Shown here in pieces: positions 5,906-12,505 of a stretch of 13,172 nucleotides of DNA. The stretch is taken from positions 1 through 13,172 of the forward strand of contig CAILKS010000055.1 in assembly GCA_903834855.1 (NCBI GenBank). The letters are read 5' to 3'. Each line of letters starts with the position of its first letter. Within the stretch, counting starts at the first letter, position 1. Source of the DNA: an uncultured bacterium. GTDB lineage: Bacteria > Patescibacteriota > Minisyncoccia > Phycocordibacterales > UBA5272. A program made the position numbers and the translations under genes. Under the pieces are notes generated by a model, which did not search any database, had not been told where the DNA came from, and worked only from the letters and a program-made list of their open reading frames with translations.

Positions 5906-7650
5906 TCGGGCGGGACTTCGTAATAGGAGATGAGGAACTTCACCATCTTAAAAAATGGCTCCGTAAGTGTTGCCGATGCAAACTCTGCACCTTTTGGATA
6001 AGTTTGGAATAGGAAAATAATATATTTAGGCTCATAAGCTGGAAAATAACCAACAAAAGAGTGCAGGTATCTATCATCATAATATCCACCACCTGGCTTT
6101 ACCATTTGTGCCGTACCAGTCTTTGCAGCGATAGAATAATGATCCATTTTGCGAGCGCCATTAGCTAACGCGGTATCTACAATATGAACCATCATGCGGG
6201 AAATTTTCTCACTTGTTTCTTTTGATATTACTTGAGTCCCAATATTTGGTATAACTTTTTTAATTTCACCGTTTTTATAAATAACAGTATCTACAACATG
6301 TGGATCAACTAATACTCCACCATTTCCAAGAGCAGAAAGCGCACGTATGGTCTGTATAGGAGTAAGAGCAATACCTTGACCGAATCCAGAGGTCGCACTA
6401 TCTACTAAAATATGGCTATCTAAATTTTTTGTAAGACCACTTGCTTCAGATGGTAAATCTATACCGGTGTCTTCACCTATACCAAACTTTTTAAAATATT
6501 CTGAAAGCTTTTCTCCTCCTAATTTTTCAACAACGAAAACAATTCCAACGTTAAGGGATTTATCTAAGATTGTTTGTATGGAAGTATTTGGTCCACGAGG
6601 TTTACTATCAAAATTTTTAACCTTAAAACCATTTAACATACGAAATCCAGTATCGTCATAAGTTGTATCTTCGGTAATAACCCCAGCATCGAGTGCGCTT
6701 GCTATTGTTATAGGTTTAATAATACTTCCCATTTCATAAACACCAGAAATTAATTGATTGGTAAATAAACTTGCATCTTTTACTTCTCCATATTTATTAG
6801 GATCATATGAAGGTAAACTATCCATTGCAACTATTGCCCCCGTTTTTGAGTCCATAACAATTCCCCCAATAACATCAGAATTCCACTGTTTCCTAGTTTC
6901 AACTAAAGCACTATGTAAAGCACGCTCAGCTTCTGCATCTATTGTTAAAATAACATCTCCCTCTTCTTGATTTTTATTTGAAATAATTGTCTTTTCAATA
7001 TCTGTAAAAAGCTCTGCAAAGAAATTAATAGTATGTCCTAAGCTATCACGAGCCAAAATATCATCATAATATTTTTCTACACCATATTGACCACCGATAC
7101 GAACACCATTATTACCAACAAAACCAAAAACTTTTGCACCAGTATCATACTGTGGATATGCTCTTTTGCTATCTTTCACAAAACTCACTCCTTTTATTTG
7201 TTTCGCTTTAATAATAGCAACCACGTCTTCGCTTATGTTCTTAGCAATTTCTTCATATGGATCATTTAATTTATTTGCCTTATTTAAGAATTCTTGTTTA
7301 TCTAAAGTTAAATATGAAGATAAAATATTATAAGCCGCCTCTTTATCAACTATTACAGTTGGATCAATAGCTACACGATATTCTGTAATGAGCTGTGCCG
7401 CAGGAACTGGGTCACCATGATGATGAGACAAAAAAATAGTCCCTCTATCAAAAGCCGCTGGCATTGTTGATACATATTGTCTGTCTGCCAATGAAATATA
7501 ATAATTATGTTTTATTACTTGTATATAAAATGCCCTAAAAATAATAATAAGCGCTAATAAAAGCGCAAAGTACATAATAATTCTAATACGATAATTAGAA
7601 CGCTCTATATGTGATATAGGCGTCTCTACACTTTTGGTTTTTATACCCAT
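5899..7650 (-). CDS. ftsI: Septal peptidoglycan transpeptidase (FtsI/PBP2-type, class B PBP)
   Basis: The 583-aa protein has a short cytoplasmic tail, one membrane helix (about 24-42), a PBP dimerisation/pedestal region (about 60-230) with FDRGTIF at 67-73, and a transpeptidase domain (about 240-575). All three penicillin-binding motifs are present: S309-I-I-K312 with the acyl-serine, S365-L-N367, and K510-T-G512 in AAKTGTAQ. It crosslinks stem peptides outside the membrane, most likely at the division septum. The length is normal for FtsI and there is no C-terminal PASTA domain. Fourth gene of the dcw group, it starts one base after the ftsL-like stop. Position favours FtsI over an elongation PBP2. 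Its last codon and TAG lie inside foldback element C, so the C-terminus may have been reset by insertion of that repeat. Confidence 0.93.
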   Translation of the reverse strand: MGIKTKSVETPISHIERSNYRIRIIMYFALLLALIIIFRAFYIQVIKHNYYISLADRQYVSTMPAAFDRGTIFLSHHHGDPVPAAQLITEYRVAIDPTVIVDKEAAYNILSSYLTLDKQEFLNKANKLNDPYEEIAKNISEDVVAIIKAKQIKGVSFVKDSKRAYPQYDTGAKVFGFVGNNGVRIGGQYGVEKYYDDILARDSLGHTINFFAELFTDIEKTIISNKNQEEGDVILTIDAEAERALHSALVETRKQWNSDVIGGIVMDSKTGAIVAMDSLPSYDPNKYGEVKDASLFTNQLISGVYEMGSIIKPITIASALDAGVITEDTTYDDTGFRMLNGFKVKNFDSKPRGPNTSIQTILDKSLNVGIVFVVEKLGGEKLSEYFKKFGIGEDTGIDLPSEASGLTKNLDSHILVDSATSGFGQGIALTPIQTIRALSALGNGGVLVDPHVVDTVIYKNGEIKKVIPNIGTQVISKETSEKISRMMVHIVDTALANGARKMDHYSIAAKTGTAQMVKPGGGYYDDRYLHSFVGYFPAYEPKYIIFLFQTYPKGAEFASATLTEPFFKMVKFLISYYEVPPDR

Positions 7651-7651
7651 A

Positions 7652-7972
7652 TTAATGAGTATACAACAAAGAGAAGCTTGCTATAGGATCCTTACGAACA
7701 GCAAAAGTTGTATTCTCAATACGTGAGAAACTGTGAGCTGATAAAACAGCATCGTTTATATTTGTAACTTCATTAGCATAGCGAGTTTCAAGTGCAGAAA
7801 CTTGAGAAGATAAGTCTTTTACAGCAAGAAGATTTTGCTTACGTTCAATTACTGAGAAAACCAAAGAAAGAAGTATTACACAATAAACAACGGCTAATAC
7901 AAGTATAGTTGCCATCATTGAGTTAATAATTTTTTGATATAGATTTTGATGAATGAAATGTTTTGTTAGCAT
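7652..7972 (-). CDS. ftsL: FtsL-like single-pass division protein
   Basis: This 106-aa protein has a short N-terminus, one membrane helix (about 20-42, MATILVLAVVYCVILLSLVFSVI) and a following heptad-rich stretch (43-75, RKQNLLAVKDLSSQVSALETRY) that would form a coiled coil outside the cytoplasm. This is the topology and size of FtsL, which with FtsB and FtsQ activates the FtsW-FtsI synthase. FtsL sequences are barely conserved; the call rests on topology and on the canonical slot between rsmH and ftsI. Its ATG overlaps the end of rsmH by 7 bases, and the next gene begins after one base, so translational coupling is likely. Two isoleucine/valine-rich turns make the membrane call secure. Confidence 0.75.
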   Translation of the reverse strand: MLTKHFIHQNLYQKIINSMMATILVLAVVYCVILLSLVFSVIERKQNLLAVKDLSSQVSALETRYANEVTNINDAVLSAHSFSRIENTTFAVRKDPIASFSLLYTH

Positions 7973-8859
7973 ATTTTTTCTACTATTCTTAATTGGGCAC
8001 TTCGTGAACGTGGGTTTTCTTTTTCTTCTTCCTCACTCGGCACTATTACTTTTTTATTTACCATTTTTAAACTTTCTGCTTTTCCTCTTAAACTTTGCTT
8101 AACTATTCGATCTTCTGTGCTATGAAATGTGATTATGCAGGCTCTACCATTTAATTTGAGTACTTTAGGTATTGCATCAATTAGTTCTTTAATGCTTCCT
8201 ATTTCGTCATTTACGGCCATACGTAATGCTTGGAATGTCTTTGTCGCGTAGTGAGTCTTTTTGTGGCGATAAGCCGCTGGGACCGCACCCCCGATAATGT
8301 CTACTAATTCGTGAGTAGTCGCGATTGGCTTTTCCTTACGTCTCTCTACGATTCTGTGAGCTATACGGTGTGAATATGTCTCATCTGCAAACCCGTATAA
8401 AATGTCAGCCATACTTTCCTCTCCCCAGTTATTGATAATTTCATAAGCAGTCGTCATGTCATCTCTTTCTTCGGTATCGAAAGTCATTTTTAATGGCTCA
8501 TCGAATCGGAAAGAAAATCCTCTGCCTGATTCATCTAATTCTTCTGAAGAGAGTCCGAGATCGGCAAGTATCCCGTCTACACTTTCTATTTTTAAATTTT
8601 CTAAAATAGAAGTGAGGTGTCTAAAATTTGAATGAACAAAATGAATTTCTGGTTTGTCTGTTATCTTGTCTAATTTTTCTTTGGCCTCAGCTAGTGCTTC
8701 ATTATCAAGATCTATACAAATAAGAATTCCTTTTTCACCTATCTCTTTAGCAATCTCTATACTGTGTCCAGCACGATTAGTGGTGCAATCTACATATGTG
8801 CCACCTTTCTTAATTTGGAGACCGTCTAGTGATTCTTTTAAGAGGACAGGGATATGCAT
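7966..8859 (-). CDS. rsmH: 16S rRNA (cytosine1402-N4)-methyltransferase RsmH
   Basis: The 297-aa protein matches RsmH (MraW) along its whole length: MHIPVLLKESLDGL at the start, SAM motif I YVDCTTNRAGHS (22-33; most homologues have more glycines), the DGILADLGLSSEELDESGRGFSFR signature (about 95-118), FQALRMAVNDE (about 209-219), ITFHSTEDRIVK (about 243-254) and the RSRSAQLRIVEK end. It methylates N4 of C1402 in the 16S rRNA P site. It is the second gene of the dcw cluster, 44 bases after mraZ and overlapping the ftsL-like start by 7 bases. No Shine-Dalgarno precedes the ATG; the array at 8860-8901 fills the leader right up to the start codon. Confidence 0.96.
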   Translation of the reverse strand: MHIPVLLKESLDGLQIKKGGTYVDCTTNRAGHSIEIAKEIGEKGILICIDLDNEALAEAKEKLDKITDKPEIHFVHSNFRHLTSILENLKIESVDGILADLGLSSEELDESGRGFSFRFDEPLKMTFDTEERDDMTTAYEIINNWGEESMADILYGFADETYSHRIAHRIVERRKEKPIATTHELVDIIGGAVPAAYRHKKTHYATKTFQALRMAVNDEIGSIKELIDAIPKVLKLNGRACIITFHSTEDRIVKQSLRGKAESLKMVNKKVIVPSEEEEKENPRSRSAQLRIVEKIC

Positions 8860-8901
8860 GTTGATAGTTTTTAGTTTCCAGTTTCAAGAAAATACAAATA
8901 C
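8860..8901 (+). repeat. Tetra-heptad array between mraZ and rsmH
   Basis: Four heptads (GTTGATA, GTTTTTA, GTTTCCA, GTTTCAA) are followed by GAAAATA and CAAATAC. It takes up almost the whole 44-base gap between two cotranscribed genes and directly abuts the rsmH start codon, so on the mRNA its complement lies where a ribosome binding site would normally be. Confidence 0.85.
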
Positions 8902-8903
8902 TT

Positions 8904-9338
8904 TTAGAGGATGCCGAGATCACTTAGTTTTGCAGCGAGTACATCTGCTTCACCACTTACTTTTGTTGTGAAATTATTCCATGCTGTTTCATCCCAGATT
9001 TCTACACGTGAGTGCATACCTGCGATGACAACTTTATTTCCTAACTTTGCAAAAGTTTTTAAAGTGTCAGGGATAACGATACGACCTGCGGCATCAACGT
9101 CTGTTTCAAATGCATTTCCTAAAATAAAACGATTGAAGTCACGAGTGTCTTTGTTACCGAATCCACTTTGTGATAATTTCTCTGCAACCTTCTCCCACTC
9201 TTTAACTGGGAAAACAAATAAAGAACTATCTAATCCGTTGGTCACTACAACTTTCTTTCCCAAATCCACACGCCATTTTGAAGGAAGCGTGAGTCGTTTT
9301 TTTGGATCTAAGTCGTGTTTGTATTGGCCAATTAACAT
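8904..9338 (-). CDS. mraZ: MraZ, transcriptional regulator of the dcw cluster
   Basis: The 144-aa protein has two SpoVT-AbrB-like halves. Each carries the family DxxxR loop: D11-PKK-R15 in YKHDLDPKKRLTLPSKWR, and D82-AAG-R86 in DVDAAGRIVIP. MraZ forms a ring and binds spaced TGGGN repeats in front of its own operon; in E. coli it represses dcw transcription. It is first in the cluster, with rsmH following after 44 bases. The start ATG (MLIGQY) is the one conserved in the family. Its leader is long: the probable promoter, which has four boxes like the MraZ site, lies near 9561-9566, and foldback element D sits in between. Length is normal (E. coli 152). Confidence 0.96.
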   Translation of the reverse strand: MLIGQYKHDLDPKKRLTLPSKWRVDLGKKVVVTNGLDSSLFVFPVKEWEKVAEKLSQSGFGNKDTRDFNRFILGNAFETDVDAAGRIVIPDTLKTFAKLGNKVVIAGMHSRVEIWDETAWNNFTTKVSGEADVLAAKLSDLGIL

Positions 9339-9361
9339 GTGTGTTTGAGATAATCAACCAT

Positions 9362-9460
9362 ATGACTTCATCTACTGTGTTACGGAGCCTCTCTCGTTCG
9401 TCAACGTAGCATTAACTACGTCTCCTCACTCGTTTCTCCGTGCCTTGTATCTAAAGCCAT
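9362..9460. repeat. Foldback element D, in the mraZ leader
   Basis: On the minus strand this copy reads CTTTAGATACAAGGCACGGAG ... CTCCGTAACACAGTAGATGAAG, closely matching element A. Pairing parts are ATGACTT/AAGCCAT (9362-9368, 9454-9460, one G-T), CGGAG/CTCCG (9383-9387, 9436-9440) and ACGTAG/CTACGT (9404-9409, 9416-9421). The mid-stem pairs poorly. It occupies part of the 393-base gap 9339-9731; the rest holds the dcw promoter/operator, a terminator and a heptad array. Confidence 0.7.
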
Positions 9461-9537
9461 CTGCTTGATTATTAAATGTAGTGGATTTAAAAGTCTTTTG
9501 ATTAAATTAAACAAAATTTTAGACTTTTTATAAAGCT

Positions 9538-9572
9538 CCCACTTTCCTCCACTACAAACCATTATACCCCAC
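9538..9572 (-). promoter_or_regulatory. dcw promoter with four MraZ-type operator boxes
   Basis: On the minus strand, four TGGNN boxes (GTGGG, ATGGT, GTGGA, GTGGG) start exactly 10 bases apart, at 9572-9568, 9562-9558, 9552-9548 and 9542-9538. E. coli MraZ binds repeats of TGGGN separated by 5 bases, the same spacing. A perfect TATAAT (9566-9561) lies between boxes one and two, so bound MraZ would cover the -10 region. The predicted start is near 9554, leaving a leader of about 216 nt. No clear -35 box is seen. TGTAGTGGA at 9477-9485 is an inverted match to 9548-9556. Confidence 0.75.
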
Positions 9573-9614
9573 TTTCATATAAAAAACCTAGTAATTACCT
9601 GTGGATAAGACCGA

Positions 9615-9646
9615 AAAACCCTTCAAATAGTAATTTGAAGGGTTTT
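9615..9646 (-). terminator. Intrinsic terminator after the toxin-antitoxin genes
   Basis: A perfect 14-bp stem, AAAACCCTTCAAAT (9615-9628) with its complement (9633-9646), has the 4-base loop AGTA. On the minus strand the stem is followed by a short T run (GGGTTTTTCGG), so it suits the toxin gene whose stop is 86 bases before it. It also insulates the dcw promoter. Confidence 0.75.
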
Positions 9647-9653
9647 CTGGTAA

Positions 9654-9695
9654 TTTTCAATTATCAATTATCAATTTTCAAACAGATACAAATCA
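9654..9695 (+). repeat. Tetra-heptad array, TTATCAA type
   Basis: Heptads TTTTCAA, TTATCAA, TTATCAA, TTTTCAA are followed by ACAGATA and CAAATCA. It lies between the toxin stop and the terminator at 9615. A near-identical array occurs in inverted orientation at the window end (13137-13172). ATCAAAC-TAAT-GTTTGAT (9692-9709) forms a small hairpin over its end. Confidence 0.85.
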
Positions 9696-9731
9696 AACTA
9701 ATGTTTGATAGGGATTTTTGGTAATTTTTGA

Positions 9732-9989
9732 TTAATACAAATCGTCGTGATTTCCTATATCTGTAAAAAGCAATGTATTTTTATCTATAATAAAAAGTGC
9801 TCGTATTTTATGGGTTATAGAAATAGAGAAAATATGATTTTTCTCCCCTTGTAACATATGAGTTTTCAATTTTAAATCAAATAGATTGTTTTCCAAAATT
9901 GGAATAATATTTTTAAACTTTTTCTTTATATTTTCTGATAATTTTTTGTATGATCTTTCAAAATGTTTATCAGCAACAATTTTGTACAT
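9732..9989 (-). CDS. YafQ/RelE-family mRNA interferase toxin
   Basis: The 85-aa basic protein fits the RelE/ParE superfamily. It opens with YKIVADKHFERSYKKL, the N-terminal strand and first helix, continues with a lysine-rich second helix, then HMLQGEKNHIFSISITHKIRALFIID, the central strands with the conserved arginine, and ends in DIGNHDDLY. This ending is close to the (I/L)GxHDEVY end of YafQ-type toxins, whose histidine takes part in mRNA cleavage on the ribosome. It is the second gene of a pair, four bases after the antitoxin gene, and is followed by a terminator. Type II toxin with antitoxin first is the normal order. Family assignment is firm; activity is assumed from the intact length and ending. 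Confidence 0.85.
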   Translation of the reverse strand: MYKIVADKHFERSYKKLSENIKKKFKNIIPILENNLFDLKLKTHMLQGEKNHIFSISITHKIRALFIIDKNTLLFTDIGNHDDLY

Positions 9990-9993
9990 ATGT

Positions 9994-10188
9994 TTATATG
10001 ACAGCAGACAGGTTTTTAACTTCTTTCATTTTTAATGCTTTAGTTGCACGATTAAAAATGCTATCAACCTTTTTAGGATTTTTAGATTTTACAATTTTAG
10101 GAAGACATTCATATAAAAACTTTGGAATTATAACAAAATCTTGTTTTCCGAACATTTTTATGTATTCTTTTGGTATGGTTATTGACAT
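9994..10188 (-). CDS. Antitoxin of the YafQ/RelE-like pair
   Basis: The 64-aa protein lies directly in front of the toxin gene with a four-base gap. The first part, MSITIPKEYIKMFGKQDFVIIPKFLYECL, looks like a short strand plus the (D/E)-(L/F)-V-x-I-P-(K/R)-x-x-Y-E segment of many small antitoxins; the C-terminal lysine-rich helix (KATKALKMKEVKNL-like) would wrap the toxin. I do not recognise a named antitoxin family, so the call rests on size, order and partner. The ATG is at the end of an imperfect palindrome (10188-10207), where the pair could repress itself. A -10-like TATTAT in that palindrome would make this message leaderless as well. Confidence 0.72.
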   Translation of the reverse strand: MSITIPKEYIKMFGKQDFVIIPKFLYECLPKIVKSKNPKKVDSIFNRATKALKMKEVKNLSAVI

Positions 10189-10207
10189 ACAAATATAATA
10201 TTATGTA
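10188..10207. promoter_or_regulatory. Imperfect palindrome at the antitoxin start, possible autoregulatory site
   Basis: TACAAATATAATATTATGTA is nearly its own reverse complement and overlaps the antitoxin start codon and its likely -10 region (TATTAT on the minus strand, 10200-10195). Type II antitoxins commonly bind such sites. In AT-rich DNA a chance palindrome is possible. Confidence 0.35.
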
Positions 10208-10234
10208 TTAACAAAAAATGCAAACTGAAACTGG

Positions 10235-10269
10235 CTTTTACTCTTTCCTATAGACTCTTACCTCTTTAC
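10235..10269 (-). repeat. Degenerate tetra-heptad array after lysS
   Basis: On the minus strand, five 7-nt units (GTAAAGA, GGTAAGA, GTCTATA, GGAAAGA, GTAAAAG) run from the lysS stop codon onward. They resemble the GTTAAGA/GGAAAGA units at 4640. The GAAAATA-CAAATAC end is missing and there is no inverted partner. No other terminator was found for lysS. Confidence 0.5.
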
Positions 10270-11723
10270 TAATTTTTAGGCTTAACCAATGGAAATGTCT
10301 GCACTTCACGTATAGGCTTATCCATCAAAAATGCAAATAATCTTTCACCAAAACCAAAACCACAAGTTGGTGGCATGCCATGCTCTAACATATCAACGAA
10401 ATCAAAATCTGACATCATTGCCTCTTCATCACCTCCCGCTAAAAGCTCTTGTTGTTTTTCAAATCTTTTTCTTTGATCAATTGGATCATTCAACTCTGAA
10501 TATCCTTTACCAAGTTCACTACCTCCTAGTATTGGTTGAAAAACTTGTGCGGTTTTTCCATCTGAATTTATTTTAGCTAGTGGTGCTACAAGTGTCGGAT
10601 GATTAATTAAAAATGCTGGACCTGAAATATGTTTACGACAATATTTCCAAATTGTGTCTGTTAGACGTTCACGATTTTCACCATCATATTTTACTTTCAA
10701 ACTTATCAATTTATTTTTAATCTCTTCATCTGTTGCTTTGTTTATATCAATTTCAGTCTGACGTAAAATTTCTTCTCTGTAATCAATTCTAGCCCACGGT
10801 TCTGATAAATCAAAAGTATGACCTCGTGTTGTGAATGTTGTTGTGTTGAAAACTTCTTTTGCAATTCTACGATATAAATCTTGTACCAATGTCATACCAG
10901 TTTCATAGTCTGCATATGCCATATAAAATTCACAATTAGTAAATTCTTGTAAATGATCTGGTGATGAGCCTTCATTGCGGTATGCTTTTCCAATTTCAAA
11001 TGTACGAGGAAAGCCGGAAGCCATCAGACGCTTCTGCCAAAGCTCACCAACACAAATACGCATATAAACATCTAAATCAAAATCATTATGAAATGTTTTA
11101 AATGGACGAGCTTCTGCACCTCCTGTTGTAACTTCAATTGTGGGAGTTTCAACTTCTAGGAATTTATTTTCCTTTAAGAAATTACGAATAACTTCCCAAA
11201 ACTTTGCTTTCTTTTCAAACATCTCTCGTAGCTCGGGATTGGTTAAAATATCCAAATATCTCTCACGCATACGAGTCTCCTCATCTTGAAGACCGTGGAA
11301 TTTATCAGGTAGTGGAAGAAGTGCCTTTGACAGCATCGAGATGTTAGAAACCAGCACACTTTCCTGTCCTGATTTTGTTGTGAAAAGTATACCAGTCACT
11401 TCAATGAAATCCCCTGTGTCTACATATTTTGTATAAAATTCATGAGCTTCCTCACCTGATTCTGGAAGTTTGATGACGGCTTGTAACTTAGCAGTACCAT
11501 CATAAAGGTCGATAAAAATTAAAGCACCTTGTCCACGAGATGACATAACACGACCAGCAACTATTAACTGTACAGAATCTTCTGCAAGGCCTGCAAAATT
11601 ACGAATAACATCACTTAATTCGTGTGTTCGTGAAGATACAGCTGGATAGCCTAATTTACCAGACTCTTGTAATGCAGTTAATTTTTTAAGTCGCTCAGCG
11701 CGAAGTTCTTCTAAAGATGCCAT
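10269..11723 (-). CDS. lysS: Lysyl-tRNA synthetase, class II
   Basis: The 484-aa enzyme charges tRNA-Lys with lysine. An N-terminal OB-fold anticodon-binding domain (about 50-135, VAGRVMSSRGQGALIFIDLYDG) is followed by the class II catalytic domain: motif 1 around FWEVIRNFLKENKFLEVETP (175-194), motif 2 in RTFEIGKAYRNEG...EFTNCEFY (240-267) and motif 3 in GFGFGERL (455-462). Motif 3 has Glu-Arg where many bacterial LysRS have Asp-Arg; a carboxylate is kept. TTGGAEARPF (199-208) and the ending IREVQTFPLVKPK support LysRS over AspRS or AsnRS. Length is normal. It has no Shine-Dalgarno and is separated from greA by 210 bases with heptad arrays, so it is probably transcribed alone. Its promoter could not be fixed with confidence. 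Confidence 0.95.
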   Translation of the reverse strand: MASLEELRAERLKKLTALQESGKLGYPAVSSRTHELSDVIRNFAGLAEDSVQLIVAGRVMSSRGQGALIFIDLYDGTAKLQAVIKLPESGEEAHEFYTKYVDTGDFIEVTGILFTTKSGQESVLVSNISMLSKALLPLPDKFHGLQDEETRMRERYLDILTNPELREMFEKKAKFWEVIRNFLKENKFLEVETPTIEVTTGGAEARPFKTFHNDFDLDVYMRICVGELWQKRLMASGFPRTFEIGKAYRNEGSSPDHLQEFTNCEFYMAYADYETGMTLVQDLYRRIAKEVFNTTTFTTRGHTFDLSEPWARIDYREEILRQTEIDINKATDEEIKNKLISLKVKYDGENRERLTDTIWKYCRKHISGPAFLINHPTLVAPLAKINSDGKTAQVFQPILGGSELGKGYSELNDPIDQRKRFEKQQELLAGGDEEAMMSDFDFVDMLEHGMPPTCGFGFGERLFAFLMDKPIREVQTFPLVKPKN

Positions 11724-11730
11724 GGGGATA

Positions 11731-11780
11731 GTTGGTGGTTACTGGTTACTAGTTGATAGAAAATACTAAAATACAAATAC
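11731..11780 (+). repeat. Tetra-heptad array upstream of lysS
   Basis: Heptads GTTGGTG, GTTACTG, GTTACTA, GTTGATA (11731-11758) are followed by GAAAATA, then CTAAAATA and CAAATAC-like sequence, with an extra 8-base insertion compared with other copies. It starts seven bases before the lysS start codon on the opposite strand. It is not paired with an inverted copy. Confidence 0.8.
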
Positions 11781-11827
11781 TATACATATAATGATAACAA
11801 ATAGTGAGAAGATAGTCGATGAGGACA

Positions 11828-11931
11828 GTTTCAAGTTTCCAGTTTTTAGTTTCAAGAAGATACAAATACAAAACGACACCGAAGGTATCGCTTTGTATTT
11901 TCTGGAAACTGGAAACTAAAAACTTGAAACT
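11828..11931 (-). terminator. Paired tetra-heptad hairpin after greA
   Basis: Left arm: four GTTT-type heptads, GAAGATA, CAAATAC (11828-11869). Right arm: the inverted form of the same plan, four heptads, GAAAATA, CAAA (11892-11931). The arms are similar but not identical in unit order (GTTTTTA and GTTTCCA are swapped). The centre is a short stem, CGATACC-TTC-GGTGTCG on the minus strand, followed by GTTTTGTATTTG. It begins two bases after the greA stop, so it is a likely terminator. Confidence 0.7.
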
Positions 11932-11933
11932 AT

Positions 11934-12389
11934 TTATGCTATCTGCTTAATCGTATAAACCATTTCTCCTTTTGGAGTTTCTACTTTTATGACGTCACCT
12001 TTTCCTTTACCAAGCAATGCTCGTCCCACTGGAGATTCGTTTGAAATTTTACCTGCAGAAGCATCTGATTCTTCACTTCCTACTATAGTAAATACCTTTT
12101 CTTCCTTTTCTCCCTTTTTAGTAACTGTTACTGTAGAACCAACTGTAACTGTGTGACCACTGTGTTTATCCATAATGACTGCATTTTTGAGAATGGTTTC
12201 AATGTGGGAAATACGTTCTTCACAGTTAGCTTGATCTTCACGAGCTTGATGATACTCAGCATTTTCTGAAAGATCACCTAATGACTTAGCGTATAAAAGC
12301 GCATCAGCAACCTCTTTACGACGTACTGACTTAAGTTTGTTTAATTCATCTTCTAATTCTTGTTTCTTTTCAATTGTTAAATATTCCAT
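11934..12389 (-). CDS. greA: Transcription elongation factor GreA
   Basis: The 151-aa protein from the chosen ATG (MEYLTIEKKQELEDELNKLK) has the GreA plan: an N-terminal antiparallel coiled coil (about 1-75) whose tip carries the acidic GDLSENAEYHQARE (D39, E42), which reaches the RNA polymerase active site to trigger cleavage of backtracked RNA, and a C-terminal FKBP-like domain with NESPVGRALLGKGKGDVIKVETPKG. A longer frame reaches back to 12515 but its extra 42 residues are unlike GreA and would cross the divergent promoter at 12438-12466, so I reject it. No Shine-Dalgarno. A TATCAT -10-like box (12412-12407) about 18 bases upstream would give a leader of about 11 nt. It ends in the paired heptad hairpin. 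Confidence 0.95.
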   Translation of the reverse strand: MEYLTIEKKQELEDELNKLKSVRRKEVADALLYAKSLGDLSENAEYHQAREDQANCEERISHIETILKNAVIMDKHSGHTVTVGSTVTVTKKGEKEEKVFTIVGSEESDASAGKISNESPVGRALLGKGKGDVIKVETPKGEMVYTIKQIA

Positions 12390-12437
12390 ATGTGTATTGG
12401 TGATATATGATACCATAAAACTCGTTTTCAGATAACC

Positions 12438-12466
12438 TTGACAAATAGCATAATATGTAGTATACT
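12438..12466 (+). promoter_or_regulatory. Consensus sigma70-type promoter of the membrane protein gene
   Basis: TTGACA (12438-12443), a 17-base spacer and TATACT (12461-12466) make the best promoter in the window: a perfect -35 and one mismatch at -10. The transcript should start near 12473, giving a leader of about 33 nt. Confidence 0.85.
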
Positions 12467-12494
12467 GTGAAAGTACCTTGTCCTTTTCTAACTT

Positions 12495-12498
12495 GGAG
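12495..12498 (+). promoter_or_regulatory. Shine-Dalgarno sequence deciding the start at 12506
   Basis: GGAG within TTGGAGT lies seven bases before ATG 12506. The in-frame ATG at 12467 lies before the predicted transcript start and has no such site. This is the only clear Shine-Dalgarno sequence seen before a gene in this window. Confidence 0.75.
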
Positions 12499-12505
12499 TT
12501 ATACC

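Noticed and set aside
6467..7269. Several 60-70 aa plus-strand open frames inside the transpeptidase gene
   Set aside because: They are antisense shadows of a gene with all three catalytic motifs intact.
8911..9348. A 145-aa open frame on the plus strand over mraZ
   Set aside because: It is the exact antisense of mraZ, has no family features, and mraZ is certain on the other strand.
9692..9709. Hairpin ATCAAAC-TAAT-GTTTGAT as the toxin terminator
   Set aside because: The stem is only 7 bp, AT-rich, and not followed by a T run on the minus strand; the 14-bp stem at 9615-9646 is a much better candidate.
9950..10198. An 82-aa open frame on the plus strand across the toxin and antitoxin genes
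   Set aside because: It is antisense to a well-formed toxin-antitoxin pair and has no start signal of its own.
12467..12505. Earlier ATG for the membrane protein gene
   Set aside because: It lies upstream of the predicted transcript start and has no ribosome binding site; ATG 12506 has GGAG at the right distance.
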